From positions 1 through 35,987 of the forward strand of contig NZ_BDBQ01000121.1 in NCBI RefSeq assembly GCF_001613065.1: DNA of 35,987 nucleotides, given 5' to 3'. Below are positions 1 to 8,758 of the stretch, one piece after another. Source of the stretch: Nocardia miyunensis NBRC 108239. GTDB taxonomy: Bacteria; Actinomycetota; Actinomycetes; Mycobacteriales; Mycobacteriaceae. The notes under the pieces are model-generated. The model saw only the letters and a list, made by a program, of their open reading frames with translations. It did not search any database and had not been told where the DNA came from. The stretch's first letter is position 1. Each line of letters opens with the position of its first letter. A program made the position numbers and the translations under genes.

Positions 1-58
1 CACTACGTTCGGAGCTACTGCTCAAGCATGCGGCCCACGGTACAACGGTTGATCGCCA

Positions 59-79
59 AACGTGGCTCCCTCCCACGTT
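59..79 (-). terminator. Terminator-like hairpin after hsdR
   Basis: A perfect 7-bp inverted repeat (AACGTGG / CCACGTT) with a 7-nt loop lies about 75 bases downstream of the hsdR stop codon on the minus strand. No T-run follows, so it would be an actinobacterial-type terminator without a U-tract. The rest of positions 1-154 shows only short open frames and no recognisable gene. Confidence 0.35.
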
Positions 80-154
80 CTTCAGCGGTTGTTGCCGTGT
101 GTCGGTGGCGGCGTCGCGGCAGCCTCCACCCCTACGAGCCTGTCGATGTTGTCC

Positions 155-3100
155 TCATGGTGTCGCCAGGCGCTTGTCCTCGACGTACTTCGGTGCCAGT
201 ACTTCCATTTGGTCGATGACCTGCCGAATGGCGGCGGGCTGCTTGTCCGGCGGGTAGCCGTACTTGCGGAGTAGGCGCTTGATGGTCGAGCGGAGTTTGG
301 CGCGGACGTCGTCGCGGACGGTCCAGTCGGTCTTTACGTCACGCTTCATCACGGCGACCAGTTCTCGGGCGATATCGCCGAGGATATCATCGCCCAATTC
401 GATGACAGCGGACTCGTTTTCGTGGACGGCGTCGTAGAAGGCGAGTTCGTCTTCGTCCAGGCGTGGGTTGAAGGTCGCCCCGCGGTCGCGTTCTCTCGCC
501 GCTTCCCGTGCGAGCTCGATCAGTGCGGAGATGACCTGAGCGGAGGTGAGTTGCTGGTTGGTGTACTTGTTCATCAGTTCGCGCAGGCGTTCAGAGAATG
601 CCTTCTGTCGGACCAGGTTGTTGCGGGTGCTGTGGCTGACCTCGGCTGTCAGAGCGTCGCGGAGAGCCTCAATCGCCAGGTGCGGATGTTCGGCTTCGCG
701 TGCCTGCTGCTCGAAGTCGACGGTGAGGTCGGACAGCGACGGTTTGGGCATGCCCGCCGCTGCGTAGATGTCGATGATCTGGCCGGAGGCGGTGGAGTCG
801 GCGAGCAGCTTGTCGAGGGCACGTTTGATGTCGGCGGGCAACGGTCGGCCTTCGGCTTTGCGTTGTTCGGCATCGTATTTGGCCATCCATACCCGGACCT
901 GTTCGTAGAACTGGATTTTGGGTCGCAGGTCGGTCAGGGTTTCCGAGCCTCGGCTGACCGCCCAGGCGCGGCCGAGTTGGTTGGCTAGGTCGCGGAACCG
1001 GTCGGCGAGGGTCGGGTCGCCGGCGGGGACCTGGTTGCCGGGTGTGGTGGGAGATCGAAGGTACTCGAGAGTGCTGGTGACGACGCGCATGAATTGTCCG
1101 GGCTTTTCGACGAGTTTCGTCCACCACGGATAGCCGGCGCACAGGGCGTCCAGTTGGGCGACCAGTTGCCGGGTGAGTTCGATGACCTGGTCGGGTGTCG
1201 ACTGAACGGGCTGTACGCGGCCCGCAGTGCGGGTGTACTCCTTGAGTGCGGCTTCGAGGTTGTCGGCGATCGGTGCGTACGCGACGACCAGGCCGTCCTG
1301 TTTTCCCGCGAAGGTTCGGTTGACCCGGGCCAGGGTCTGCATGAGCAGCGCGCCTTGGATCGGCCGGTCGAGGTAGAGGGTATGCAGGGGCGGGGCGTCG
1401 AAACCGGTGAGCAGCATGTTCTGCACGATCACCAGCTCGAGGGGGTCGTTCTCGTCTTTGAGTCGATTGGTGATCGCCTTGTTCTGCGACTCGCGCCGCA
1501 CGTGCTTCTGGATCGGTTGCGGGTCCTTGGCGCTGCCGGAGTACACGACCTTGATCACGCCCTGGTCCAGCGCGTCGGATTCCCACTCGGGTTCGAGCGC
1601 GACTATCTCCTCGTAGAGATTCGCCGCGATCTCACGGGTCGCACACACGATCAGCGCTTTGCCGTTGCCACCGATGTACTCGTCCATGACCGCGCGGCGG
1701 TTCTTCCAGTGCTCGACGAGGTCCTGGGCGACCTTCTTCAACCGCTCGGGTGCCCCGTAGAGGGCGTTGAGCACAGTCACCGACTGTTCTATGCGTCGGC
1801 GTTCGATGTCGTCCAAGCCGACCACCGCGGCATCGGCCGCGCCGTCGATCTCGGCATCGGTGACCTCGGCGGCGACCTTCACCTCAGGCAGCCGCGGTTC
1901 AAAAATAACCCGCACGGTTGCTCCGTCCTCGACGGCGCGAGCGAGGTCGTAGATGTCGATGTACTCGCCGAAGACATGGCGAGTGTTGCGGTCCTCGAAC
2001 GAGATCGGGGTGCCGGTGAACGCGATCAGCGTCGCATTGGGCAGCGCCGACTTCAGGTGCGCGGCGTACCCGTCGAGGTCGTCGTAGTGGCTACGGTGGG
2101 CTTCGTCGACGATCACGATGACGTTGCGGCGGTCCGACAGCAGCGGGTGCTCGAGCCCGGATTCCTTCTCCTGCTTGGTCAACCCGAACTTCTGCAATGT
2201 CGTGAACAGGATCCCGCCGGTCTGCCGGTCCGCCAGCGCGGTCCGCAATTCCGCTCGGCTGCCGATCTGCTTCGGTTCCTCCTGCAGCAGTGCAGATTTC
2301 GAGAACGCGGCGTAGAGCTGACCGTCGAGTTCGGTGCGGTCGGTGACCAGCACGATGGTCGGATTCTTCAACTGTGGCTTGGTGCCGACGAGATGGGTGT
2401 AGAGCTCCATCTCCATCGACTTGCCCGACCCCTGCGTATGCCAGACGACCCCGGCTTTGCCGTTGCTGCGCATCGCCTCGATGGTGCACCCGACGGCTTT
2501 GGACACCGCGAAGTACTGGTGCGGCTTGGCAATTCGCTTCCGCAGGCCCTGTGGGGTCTTGTCGAAGGCGACGTAATCGCGCTGCAATTGCAGGAACCGT
2601 TCGGTCTGCAGCACTCCGTCGACCAGGTACTCCAACTGGATGCCAGCGTCATCGTCCTCGATGCGCGTGCCGAGGGCCAGTGGCTCGCCGCTGTCGTCGA
2701 CATTCCACGGCGAATAGTGGTTCAACGAGGTGAACGGGGTGCCGTAGCGGGCGGTGACACCGTCGCTGATCACGGTGAGCACGGTGAACCGGAACGCCAT
2801 CGGGAACTCGTCGCGGTAGGTCACCAGCTGGGCGTGCGCGGACGCCAGGTCGGCAGCCTGCGCACCGGGGTTCTTCAACTCGACGATCACCACGGGCAGA
2901 CCGTTGAGATAGAGCACCACGTCGAATCGCCGCCGGTGCTCACGCGACCGGACATCGACCTGCCGGACCGCGAGGAACTCGTTGTCCTCGACTTGCCCAC
3001 CGATGAAGTGAATGGTCGGATTCTGTTCCACCCCACGATGATCGACATAACTGATCCCGGTGTAGCCATTGATCAGGATCTGATGCAGCCGGAAGTTCTC

Positions 3101-3361
3101 CTCGATCGCCCCCTGCGACTTCGGCGCCAACACTTCCGCCCGCGCCTGCTCCAGAAACTCCACCGGCACACCAGGATTCAGCAGCCGCATCCGCTCCAAC
3201 AGACGCCCCTGCAAAACCAGGTCCTGCCAGGACTCCCGGCCCAAATCCTTACCCGGGGCGATGTCGGTGCCAGCCAACGGCTGCCACCCGTGCAAATCCC
3301 CCAACCGCTTGACCATCATCTGTTCGAGCTGGTTCTCACTGACACCGACATTTTCGGTCAT
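155..3361 (-). CDS. hsdR: Type I restriction enzyme, R (motor/nuclease) subunit
   Basis: This is the 1068-aa HsdR subunit, which translocates DNA using ATP and cuts it at a distance from the recognition site; it works in complex with HsdM and HsdS. An N-terminal PD-(D/E)xK nuclease is visible, with D147 in RRFDVV and E161/K163 in VELKNP. The SF2 motor follows: Walker A TQGSGKS near 309-315, DEAH at 419-422 (VIVDEAH), the FTGTP motif, and the late helicase block LLTGFDAPPL ... QTLARVNR. Length is normal for the family and all key residues are present, so it should be active. The ATG overlaps the hsdS stop codon by one base (TAATG), which implies translational coupling. It is the last gene of a four-gene operon. 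Confidence 0.97.
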   Translation of the reverse strand: MTENVGVSENQLEQMMVKRLGDLHGWQPLAGTDIAPGKDLGRESWQDLVLQGRLLERMRLLNPGVPVEFLEQARAEVLAPKSQGAIEENFRLHQILINGYTGISYVDHRGVEQNPTIHFIGGQVEDNEFLAVRQVDVRSREHRRRFDVVLYLNGLPVVIVELKNPGAQAADLASAHAQLVTYRDEFPMAFRFTVLTVISDGVTARYGTPFTSLNHYSPWNVDDSGEPLALGTRIEDDDAGIQLEYLVDGVLQTERFLQLQRDYVAFDKTPQGLRKRIAKPHQYFAVSKAVGCTIEAMRSNGKAGVVWHTQGSGKSMEMELYTHLVGTKPQLKNPTIVLVTDRTELDGQLYAAFSKSALLQEEPKQIGSRAELRTALADRQTGGILFTTLQKFGLTKQEKESGLEHPLLSDRRNVIVIVDEAHRSHYDDLDGYAAHLKSALPNATLIAFTGTPISFEDRNTRHVFGEYIDIYDLARAVEDGATVRVIFEPRLPEVKVAAEVTDAEIDGAADAAVVGLDDIERRRIEQSVTVLNALYGAPERLKKVAQDLVEHWKNRRAVMDEYIGGNGKALIVCATREIAANLYEEIVALEPEWESDALDQGVIKVVYSGSAKDPQPIQKHVRRESQNKAITNRLKDENDPLELVIVQNMLLTGFDAPPLHTLYLDRPIQGALLMQTLARVNRTFAGKQDGLVVAYAPIADNLEAALKEYTRTAGRVQPVQSTPDQVIELTRQLVAQLDALCAGYPWWTKLVEKPGQFMRVVTSTLEYLRSPTTPGNQVPAGDPTLADRFRDLANQLGRAWAVSRGSETLTDLRPKIQFYEQVRVWMAKYDAEQRKAEGRPLPADIKRALDKLLADSTASGQIIDIYAAAGMPKPSLSDLTVDFEQQAREAEHPHLAIEALRDALTAEVSHSTRNNLVRQKAFSERLRELMNKYTNQQLTSAQVISALIELAREAARERDRGATFNPRLDEDELAFYDAVHENESAVIELGDDILGDIARELVAVMKRDVKTDWTVRDDVRAKLRSTIKRLLRKYGYPPDKQPAAIRQVIDQMEVLAPKYVEDKRLATP

Positions 3362-4581
3362 TAGGCTATCGCTTCCACTTTCTTTTCCGCATCTTTGACG
3401 CGGAGTTTTCCGGACATGAGAAAGGGAAGGAGTTCATCGCGAGTATTCGCAAGAACCCTATTCTCTCGTGTCATAGCATGGCCCAATTGATGTAAGGAGC
3501 CTAGCTGCTCGATTATCGAGCAATGCAAATCATCATTAGGTATTGGAACCTGTAGTGCACCGATATCCTGAAGGTTGACGTAGGGAGCCATGTCACTCTT
3601 GTGCATCGCAATGTCAGTCTGGCGAATCCTGTCAGCACTGCGGAACCATTCTGCGAACCAAGGCTGCAATCGGCTCTGTTCTTTCGCCATTCGGAAGTAG
3701 CAGAGTTGCGGGCTGTACACGCTGGGCCCGATGTCGTTCTGAATGGTAGCGACGCGTCCAACGGTGCCTTTGGTCGTCAGGACGACATCGCCCGGTCGGC
3801 AGATCTTGGGTCCGACGCTACCCGAATAGTCGCTACTGACGAAATCGCTGCCACCGAGAACCACACGCCCGTCGCGAATGTCACCAGCGCGAACGATCTG
3901 CATTCCCGGCTGACCGTGTTCGGCTCGTTTCGTGCGGTAGCCGTCGCCGTAGGTCAGCACCCCCTCAGCGGAAAGCGTGCGGATGCTGGACCGAGTCATC
4001 GCATCCGACTCCTCGATCGCTGATTGGAACATAACTGCAGCCAGGTTGGAAGCAAGGTCAAAAATGCGTTTGTTCGCGGCGATCTTGTCATCAAGCGCCC
4101 CCAACACCTCCGCAATCGCCCGCTGTTCATCGTAGCCGGGTGCCGGGATAACTACCTTACGCAATTCTGGCTGGCGAATTCCGAGAACGGTCGTACCCGA
4201 AGCCCGACCGCTGAGGTCGGCCTGAACCGCATCGGTTTGAAAGGCATAATACAGGAACTTGCTGTCCAGAACACCACGCTGTCCACGCAAACAGTAGACG
4301 CGCTGCGCGATGAGCACTGGGCTGTCGTCACGAATTGGTGCGACCCTTCCAAGAGGTGCTTCGCTAGTCAAGATTAGGTCGTCTCGCCGGGTCGGCTCCG
4401 GCATCCATTTTTTCCAGGTCTCTTCCGAGACGCGCCTAGCTTCGGAAAAGTCAATTCGACCTGGCTTCACGGACATTCCCGAGATCGCAGGCACGCCCGA
4501 TTTCTCGAAAGGAGGGTTCTTTCCGCGGTTGTCGATCAGTAGCTCCAACGAGTCTCCCAGTACGAGATTTCGCCACGTCAT
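3361..4581 (-). CDS. hsdS: Type I restriction enzyme, S (specificity) subunit
   Basis: This is a 406-aa HsdS, which carries the two target recognition domains that set the DNA sequence recognised by both the methylase and the nuclease complex. The first domain begins near residue 5 (VLGDSLELL, NPPFEKSGVPAI). It ends in a conserved helical spacer, EQRAIAEVLGALDDKI, around residue 155-170. A second domain and a second helical repeat, IIEQLGSLHQLG ... RDELLPFLMSGKLRV, follow. Its ATG overlaps the hsdM stop as ATGA, and its stop overlaps the hsdR start. Base composition in the recognition domains is visibly less G/C-biased than in the flanking hsdM and hsdR, as expected for specificity cassettes exchanged by recombination. 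Confidence 0.95.
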   Translation of the reverse strand: MTWRNLVLGDSLELLIDNRGKNPPFEKSGVPAISGMSVKPGRIDFSEARRVSEETWKKWMPEPTRRDDLILTSEAPLGRVAPIRDDSPVLIAQRVYCLRGQRGVLDSKFLYYAFQTDAVQADLSGRASGTTVLGIRQPELRKVVIPAPGYDEQRAIAEVLGALDDKIAANKRIFDLASNLAAVMFQSAIEESDAMTRSSIRTLSAEGVLTYGDGYRTKRAEHGQPGMQIVRAGDIRDGRVVLGGSDFVSSDYSGSVGPKICRPGDVVLTTKGTVGRVATIQNDIGPSVYSPQLCYFRMAKEQSRLQPWFAEWFRSADRIRQTDIAMHKSDMAPYVNLQDIGALQVPIPNDDLHCSIIEQLGSLHQLGHAMTRENRVLANTRDELLPFLMSGKLRVKDAEKKVEAIA

Positions 4582-6251
4582 TTCAGCGACTCCAACCTTT
4601 GGCGCACGATGGCTTCAAGTCGTGAAGATTCATCGAACGCGGTCAGCAGTTCGCGCTGCAAGCGGTCAACTTTCTCGTTAATCGGCTCATCATCGGTCAA
4701 GCGCTCTGCGGAACCCACATATCGGCCGGGCGTAAGCGAATACCCTGCTGTCTTGATCTCGTCCGTCGTGACTGACCGGCAGAACCCCGGAATGTCTTCG
4801 TACGGTAGCCCTTTCGCTGCAGCAGACTTCGTCCCCCGCCAAGCGTGATATGCGTCCGCGATCTTCGCGATGTCTCCGTCGGGCCCATCCGACAATGCCC
4901 GCTCGGCTCGGTCCACCATGTACCCGAGCTCCCGGGCGTCGATGAACAGCACCTCCCCGGTCCGGTCCACAGTTCCACCATGCCCGGCCTTCTTGTCCTT
5001 GGCGAAGAACCATACGCACACCGGAATCCCGGTCGACCGGAACAGCTGGGTGGGCATGGCGACCATGCATGACACCAGGTCCGCTTCGACTATGCGAGCG
5101 CGAATGTCGCCTTCTCCATTGGAGTTCGACGACATCGACCCGTTCGCCATCACCACACCTGCGGACCCGTTCGGCGCCAGCTTGTAGAGCACATGTTGGA
5201 TCCAGGCGTAGTTGGCGTTGTTGGCCGGTGGGACGCCGAAGACCCAGCGGGGGTCTTCGATATTGCGAGTCCAGTCCTTTAGGTTGAAAGGGGGGTTGGT
5301 CATGACATAGTTCATGGCTACGCCGGGGTGCTGGTCGCGGGCGAAGGTGTCGCCTGCCGTTGCCCCGAGGCCCTTGTTGTCTATGCCGTGGATGGCAAGG
5401 TTCATCTTCGCCAGCCGCCAGGTCTCTGCGATGGATTCCTGGCCGTAGACGGCGAGGTCTTGGGCGTCGCCCTCGTGGTATTCGACGAATTTCTCCGACT
5501 GCACGAACATGCCGCCCGACCCGCAGCACGGGTCGTAGATGCGGCCACGGTTCGGTTCGAGCACTTCCACGATAGTGCGGACCACGCTGGGTGGGGTGAA
5601 GAACTCGCCGCCGCGTTTGCCTTCGGCGCGGGCGAAATTGCCGAGGAAATACTCATACACTTCGCCCATCAGGTCGCGGGCTTTCTGGTTGCCGTGGCGG
5701 CTGAACCTGGCGCTGTTGAACAGGTCGACCAGCTCGCCCAGGCGTCGCTGGTCGATGTTGTCGCGGTTGTAGATGCGGGGGAGGGTGCCGAGCAGGGATT
5801 CGTTGGCTCCCATGATCGCGTCCATCGCCTCATCGATGAGCAGGCCGATCGACTTCGGCGGTTGGCCGGGCTCGTTGCGGCCTTTCGCGTACTTCGACAG
5901 GTAGTCCCAGTGCGCGTTGTCGGGCACCAGAAACACCCCGTAGCCTTGGTATTCGTCGGGGTCGTCGAGGTCCATCTCGAGTTGCACGGGATCGGCATTG
6001 TCGCCGCCGAGTTCGGTACGCAGGACCTCACGGCGTTCGTCGTAGGCGTCGGAGACGTACTTGAGGAACACCAGACCGAGGATCACGTCTTTGTACTGGG
6101 CCGCCGACAGCGACCCGCGGAGTTTGTCGGCCGCCTTCCATAGCGTGTCCTTGAGCTCCTTCATGGTCGATGGTGCTTGCGCAACATCGGTTTTCCGCGT
6201 CCTCGGGGGCACCCTGGACTCCTCTCCTCGTTGTCGGACAATGTCTTTCAT
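4578..6251 (-). CDS. hsdM: Type I N6-adenine DNA methyltransferase, M subunit
   Basis: HsdM of about 557 aa transfers a methyl group from SAM to adenine N6 in the sequence chosen by HsdS. An N-terminal helical domain contains the typical LWKAADKLRGSLSAAQYKDV and FLKYVSDAY segments. The methylase core has SAM motif I DPCCGSGG (about 240-247) and catalytic motif IV NPPF (about 319-322). I chose the ATG at 6251 because it overlaps the TGA of the upstream gene as ATGA. An in-frame start 25 codons further upstream lies inside that gene and has no homology support. The enzyme should be functional, protecting the host genome from HsdR. Confidence 0.96.
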   Translation of the reverse strand: MKDIVRQRGEESRVPPRTRKTDVAQAPSTMKELKDTLWKAADKLRGSLSAAQYKDVILGLVFLKYVSDAYDERREVLRTELGGDNADPVQLEMDLDDPDEYQGYGVFLVPDNAHWDYLSKYAKGRNEPGQPPKSIGLLIDEAMDAIMGANESLLGTLPRIYNRDNIDQRRLGELVDLFNSARFSRHGNQKARDLMGEVYEYFLGNFARAEGKRGGEFFTPPSVVRTIVEVLEPNRGRIYDPCCGSGGMFVQSEKFVEYHEGDAQDLAVYGQESIAETWRLAKMNLAIHGIDNKGLGATAGDTFARDQHPGVAMNYVMTNPPFNLKDWTRNIEDPRWVFGVPPANNANYAWIQHVLYKLAPNGSAGVVMANGSMSSNSNGEGDIRARIVEADLVSCMVAMPTQLFRSTGIPVCVWFFAKDKKAGHGGTVDRTGEVLFIDARELGYMVDRAERALSDGPDGDIAKIADAYHAWRGTKSAAAKGLPYEDIPGFCRSVTTDEIKTAGYSLTPGRYVGSAERLTDDEPINEKVDRLQRELLTAFDESSRLEAIVRQRLESLK

Positions 6252-8176
6252 GCCCGGTTTCCAACCGTTGCTTGGACATCCAGGCTCACCGTGCCAGCGG
6301 CGATCCCGCTGATAAGGGCGCGGCACAGATCCTCCATCGCATCCTGCCGCGCGCGCAGGCGTCTGGTGTAATCGGCGGCCTCGGCGAGCACCGACTCCAG
6401 ACGCTCGACTTCCTCGTCGGGCAGACGTGGCACCGTCCAGGCACGCCAGTCCGTGTGGTGGGCCGGCATATCGTTGATGAGCGCGGCCAAGATGTACGGC
6501 CCGATCCCGGCGCCCGGTGCCAGTCGGAGGATCCGCGACGGTGACAGCACCCGACTCCCGCCAGTAGGGTCGACGATCGCGCGCGGCGCGTGATCGCTGA
6601 ATACGACATCCCCGGGTTCGGTGCGGTTCGCGCGCGGATAAAGACGTTGCGCGTCCAACGGGTCGAGCCGGAACGCTTCGACACCGTGGTGTGCTGACAA
6701 CACTGCCACAGTGCCTTCCGGACTGCCGTGTGACTGGTCAATCCGATTGCCGGTACGAAGGTGTATCAGCCCAAGTCTCGACAGCTCGCTGAGTGGTCGC
6801 TGGACGATCTCGCGTGAGCTCGCCGCGGCCCCGGCGGGCACGTCGAAACCCGGATCGGGTTCGGCGGTGATCAGGGTGGCGGTATACACGCGGTTCAGGT
6901 CGTCGATCGTCTCAGGCGCGCGCAGCCGCACCGCCACAGCACCCGGTGCCACCACCGCGTGTCCGGCTCGGATGTCGCTGAGCGGGACTTCCTTGCCGTA
7001 ACGGTAGGCGCGCGCTTCCCGGTCGGTGCGATCGCCGAACGCTGCGGCCAAGTCGGCGGCGAGAGCGTCGTGGTCGAGCTCAGTTGGCCGCACGGTGCTG
7101 AGGTCGGCTACAGTGGGAAGGCTGGTCTTAGCGCCGCCGTGGAATACCCAGACTCCGAGTGCTTGTCGGTGCGCTTCCTTCCATAGCCCGCGGGGCAGCT
7201 TGAACGCGGCGATGAGGCCACCAGAACCTAGGGTTTCCGCGCGCTTACCCTCCAAAGTGTCCTGCCGTCTCCCGGCGCGCGGAATCGCGTCGCACAATAC
7301 TGCGGCCGAGCCGATGATGACAGCGATCTCGTTCTTCTCGAGCCCAAGGAGCGTGTAGTCGACGTCGTCGATGGCCTTAGCTGATTCGGTGCCGACCACC
7401 GACAGCAGCCGGACTCGGGGACCGACCTCTATGGTGTGTTCCTGTTCGCGAATCACCATGCGGCGTCGCAAAGCACGTGCGTCGCGACCCTCGCCGATCG
7501 CGTGGATCTCGAGTTCGGGGTCCGCGTCGGACAGAGCCAGCACCGCCGTCGGTGCGTCACCGCCGGAGACCAGGTGCACACCGTCGGTACCCAGTTCGGT
7601 TCGACACGCGCCGATAATGGTGCCAAGCAGTTCGATCGCGTCCGAGGTCAGGTCCCGGAGCGCGAGTTCACGTCCGGCACGGGAGGATTCGAGCTTGGCG
7701 AGGGCGTCCGCTCCACCGAAGCTCGCCGCCATCAAGCCGTCGATGAACACTCGTGCCGCGCCGGTATCGGCCAGGGCCGCGATCTCGCTGGCGAATGACT
7801 CGTCGGCGGGATCGAGCTCCTGGGCGAGGTCGACGCATTCCTCGTCGGTCAGGTGGGCGAGGTCGCCGGCCAGGTGTCGCATGCACAGCAACGTCACCAG
7901 GTCTTCCAGGGACCAGCCTTCGGGAGCGCCGACCGTTGCGGCATCCAAGCGGGTTTCGGCGTTCTTGCCCCGGCCGGTGCGTTCGAGATAGTCGACCACC
8001 TCGGATCGGTCGAACCGAGCGATGCCGCCGACCTGGGCGACCGGCTGCGGAAACGGGATGAGCTGCCCACGAACCGACTCCCGGTTACGCCACATCGACA
8101 CCACAGCCCGCTCGACTTTTGCCAGGTCGGCGATGTCTTGCAGCGTGAGCGTTGGTTCGGTGGTCGGCTGGTCCAT
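6248..8176 (-). CDS. Methylase-like accessory protein of the type I R-M operon (apparently non-catalytic)
   Basis: A 642-aa protein heads the hsdMSR operon. Residues about 10-32 form a helix-turn-helix (LQDIADLAKVERAVVSMWRNR), similar to the N-terminus of actinobacterial HTH-containing N6 methylases. The middle keeps the late part of an HsdM-like fold: an EGKRAETLGSGGL segment, then IAAFKLPRGLW and ALGVWVF. The SAM motif DPxCGSGG and the catalytic NPP(F/Y) are not visible. The C-terminus looks like a target-recognition-type domain, with DEEVERLESVLAEAADYTRRLRA resembling the helical spacer of HsdS-type subunits. I take ATG 8176, preceded by a GAAGG motif six bases away; a longer frame to 8284 has no clear RBS. 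The protein probably binds DNA and modulates or targets the R-M complex. Its role is inferred; it could instead be an autoregulator. Confidence 0.7.
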   Translation of the reverse strand: MDQPTTEPTLTLQDIADLAKVERAVVSMWRNRESVRGQLIPFPQPVAQVGGIARFDRSEVVDYLERTGRGKNAETRLDAATVGAPEGWSLEDLVTLLCMRHLAGDLAHLTDEECVDLAQELDPADESFASEIAALADTGAARVFIDGLMAASFGGADALAKLESSRAGRELALRDLTSDAIELLGTIIGACRTELGTDGVHLVSGGDAPTAVLALSDADPELEIHAIGEGRDARALRRRMVIREQEHTIEVGPRVRLLSVVGTESAKAIDDVDYTLLGLEKNEIAVIIGSAAVLCDAIPRAGRRQDTLEGKRAETLGSGGLIAAFKLPRGLWKEAHRQALGVWVFHGGAKTSLPTVADLSTVRPTELDHDALAADLAAAFGDRTDREARAYRYGKEVPLSDIRAGHAVVAPGAVAVRLRAPETIDDLNRVYTATLITAEPDPGFDVPAGAAASSREIVQRPLSELSRLGLIHLRTGNRIDQSHGSPEGTVAVLSAHHGVEAFRLDPLDAQRLYPRANRTEPGDVVFSDHAPRAIVDPTGGSRVLSPSRILRLAPGAGIGPYILAALINDMPAHHTDWRAWTVPRLPDEEVERLESVLAEAADYTRRLRARQDAMEDLCRALISGIAAGTVSLDVQATVGNRA

Positions 8177-8340
8177 GGGTAACCTTCGTCTTCCTCGTGA
8201 ATCGGCATCGACGCTACGCCCTGCGGTGAAAGTCATAAAGAAGAAACTCTGATAATCGGGCTTATCGGCGAAATGCATCGACAACGATTGGCGGCTAGTT
8301 CATGGTGATCTGACACCGCACACCGAGCGAGGAGGTCACC
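8177..8340. promoter_or_regulatory. Divergent intergenic region for the R-M operon and the CxxC gene
   Basis: This 164-bp gap separates two divergent start codons, so it must contain both promoters. It includes an AT-richer stretch (8225-8275) with the imperfect dyad GATAA-TCGGGC-TTATC. On the plus side a GGAGG (8331-8335) lies five bases before the ATG at 8341. I could not assign -35/-10 boxes with confidence. Confidence 0.4.
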
Positions 8341-8682
8341 ATGAGCGGACATCGCACACACCGTCCCTGTCGGCAGTACCCGCCCCGATTGGCGGCGGTG
8401 CGCCGAAAGCTCGACCTGCACACCGGCGCGGATCTGGCGCAGCTGCCGCCGCTGGTCCGGATCGCTCGATGTGGGTCGGGGAAGCTGAAGTACTTCACCG
8501 TCGCTGACGCCGACCTCGCGCTGGTCGGGATCGACGCATCGAACCCGAACAGGCGCGAACAACGGGTCTATCCGTGCCCGCTGTGTCAGGGCTGGCATCT
8601 CACCAGCCAGGACCGCCATGACCGGGCAGCATCAACCGGAAGATTCAGTCTAAGAACAACATTCACCCTCGGCCTGCCCTAG
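8341..8682 (+). CDS. Small CPxCxGWHLT-type (zinc-ribbon-like) protein
   Basis: This 113-aa basic protein ends with YPCPLCQGWHLTSQ, the CPxCxGWHxT signature of a common family of small actinobacterial proteins of unknown function, often found on mobile or accessory DNA. The two visible cysteines could form half a zinc site or a metal knuckle. The start is supported by GGAGG five bases upstream. The N-terminal half is Arg/His-rich and has no recognised domain. It lies 76 bp upstream of the next gene in the same direction, so the two may be cotranscribed. No function is assigned. Confidence 0.75.
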   Translation: MSGHRTHRPCRQYPPRLAAVRRKLDLHTGADLAQLPPLVRIARCGSGKLKYFTVADADLALVGIDASNPNRREQRVYPCPLCQGWHLTSQDRHDRAASTGRFSLRTTFTLGLP

Positions 8683-8758
8683 ATCGAGAAGCCACTTATC
8701 ACCATGCGGTGCGACAACCAGTTGTGCCGCTCCCAAACGCGCCCTCGCGAGGAGAACC

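Noticed and set aside
1094..3364. Long (756-codon) open frame on the plus strand opposite hsdR
   Set aside because: It is antisense to a fully conserved hsdR. Its length follows from G/C-biased third positions, and it has no domain or RBS.
8233..8619. 128-codon minus-strand frame opposite the CPxCxGWHLT gene
   Set aside because: The plus-strand gene has a good RBS and a family motif; the antisense frame has neither.
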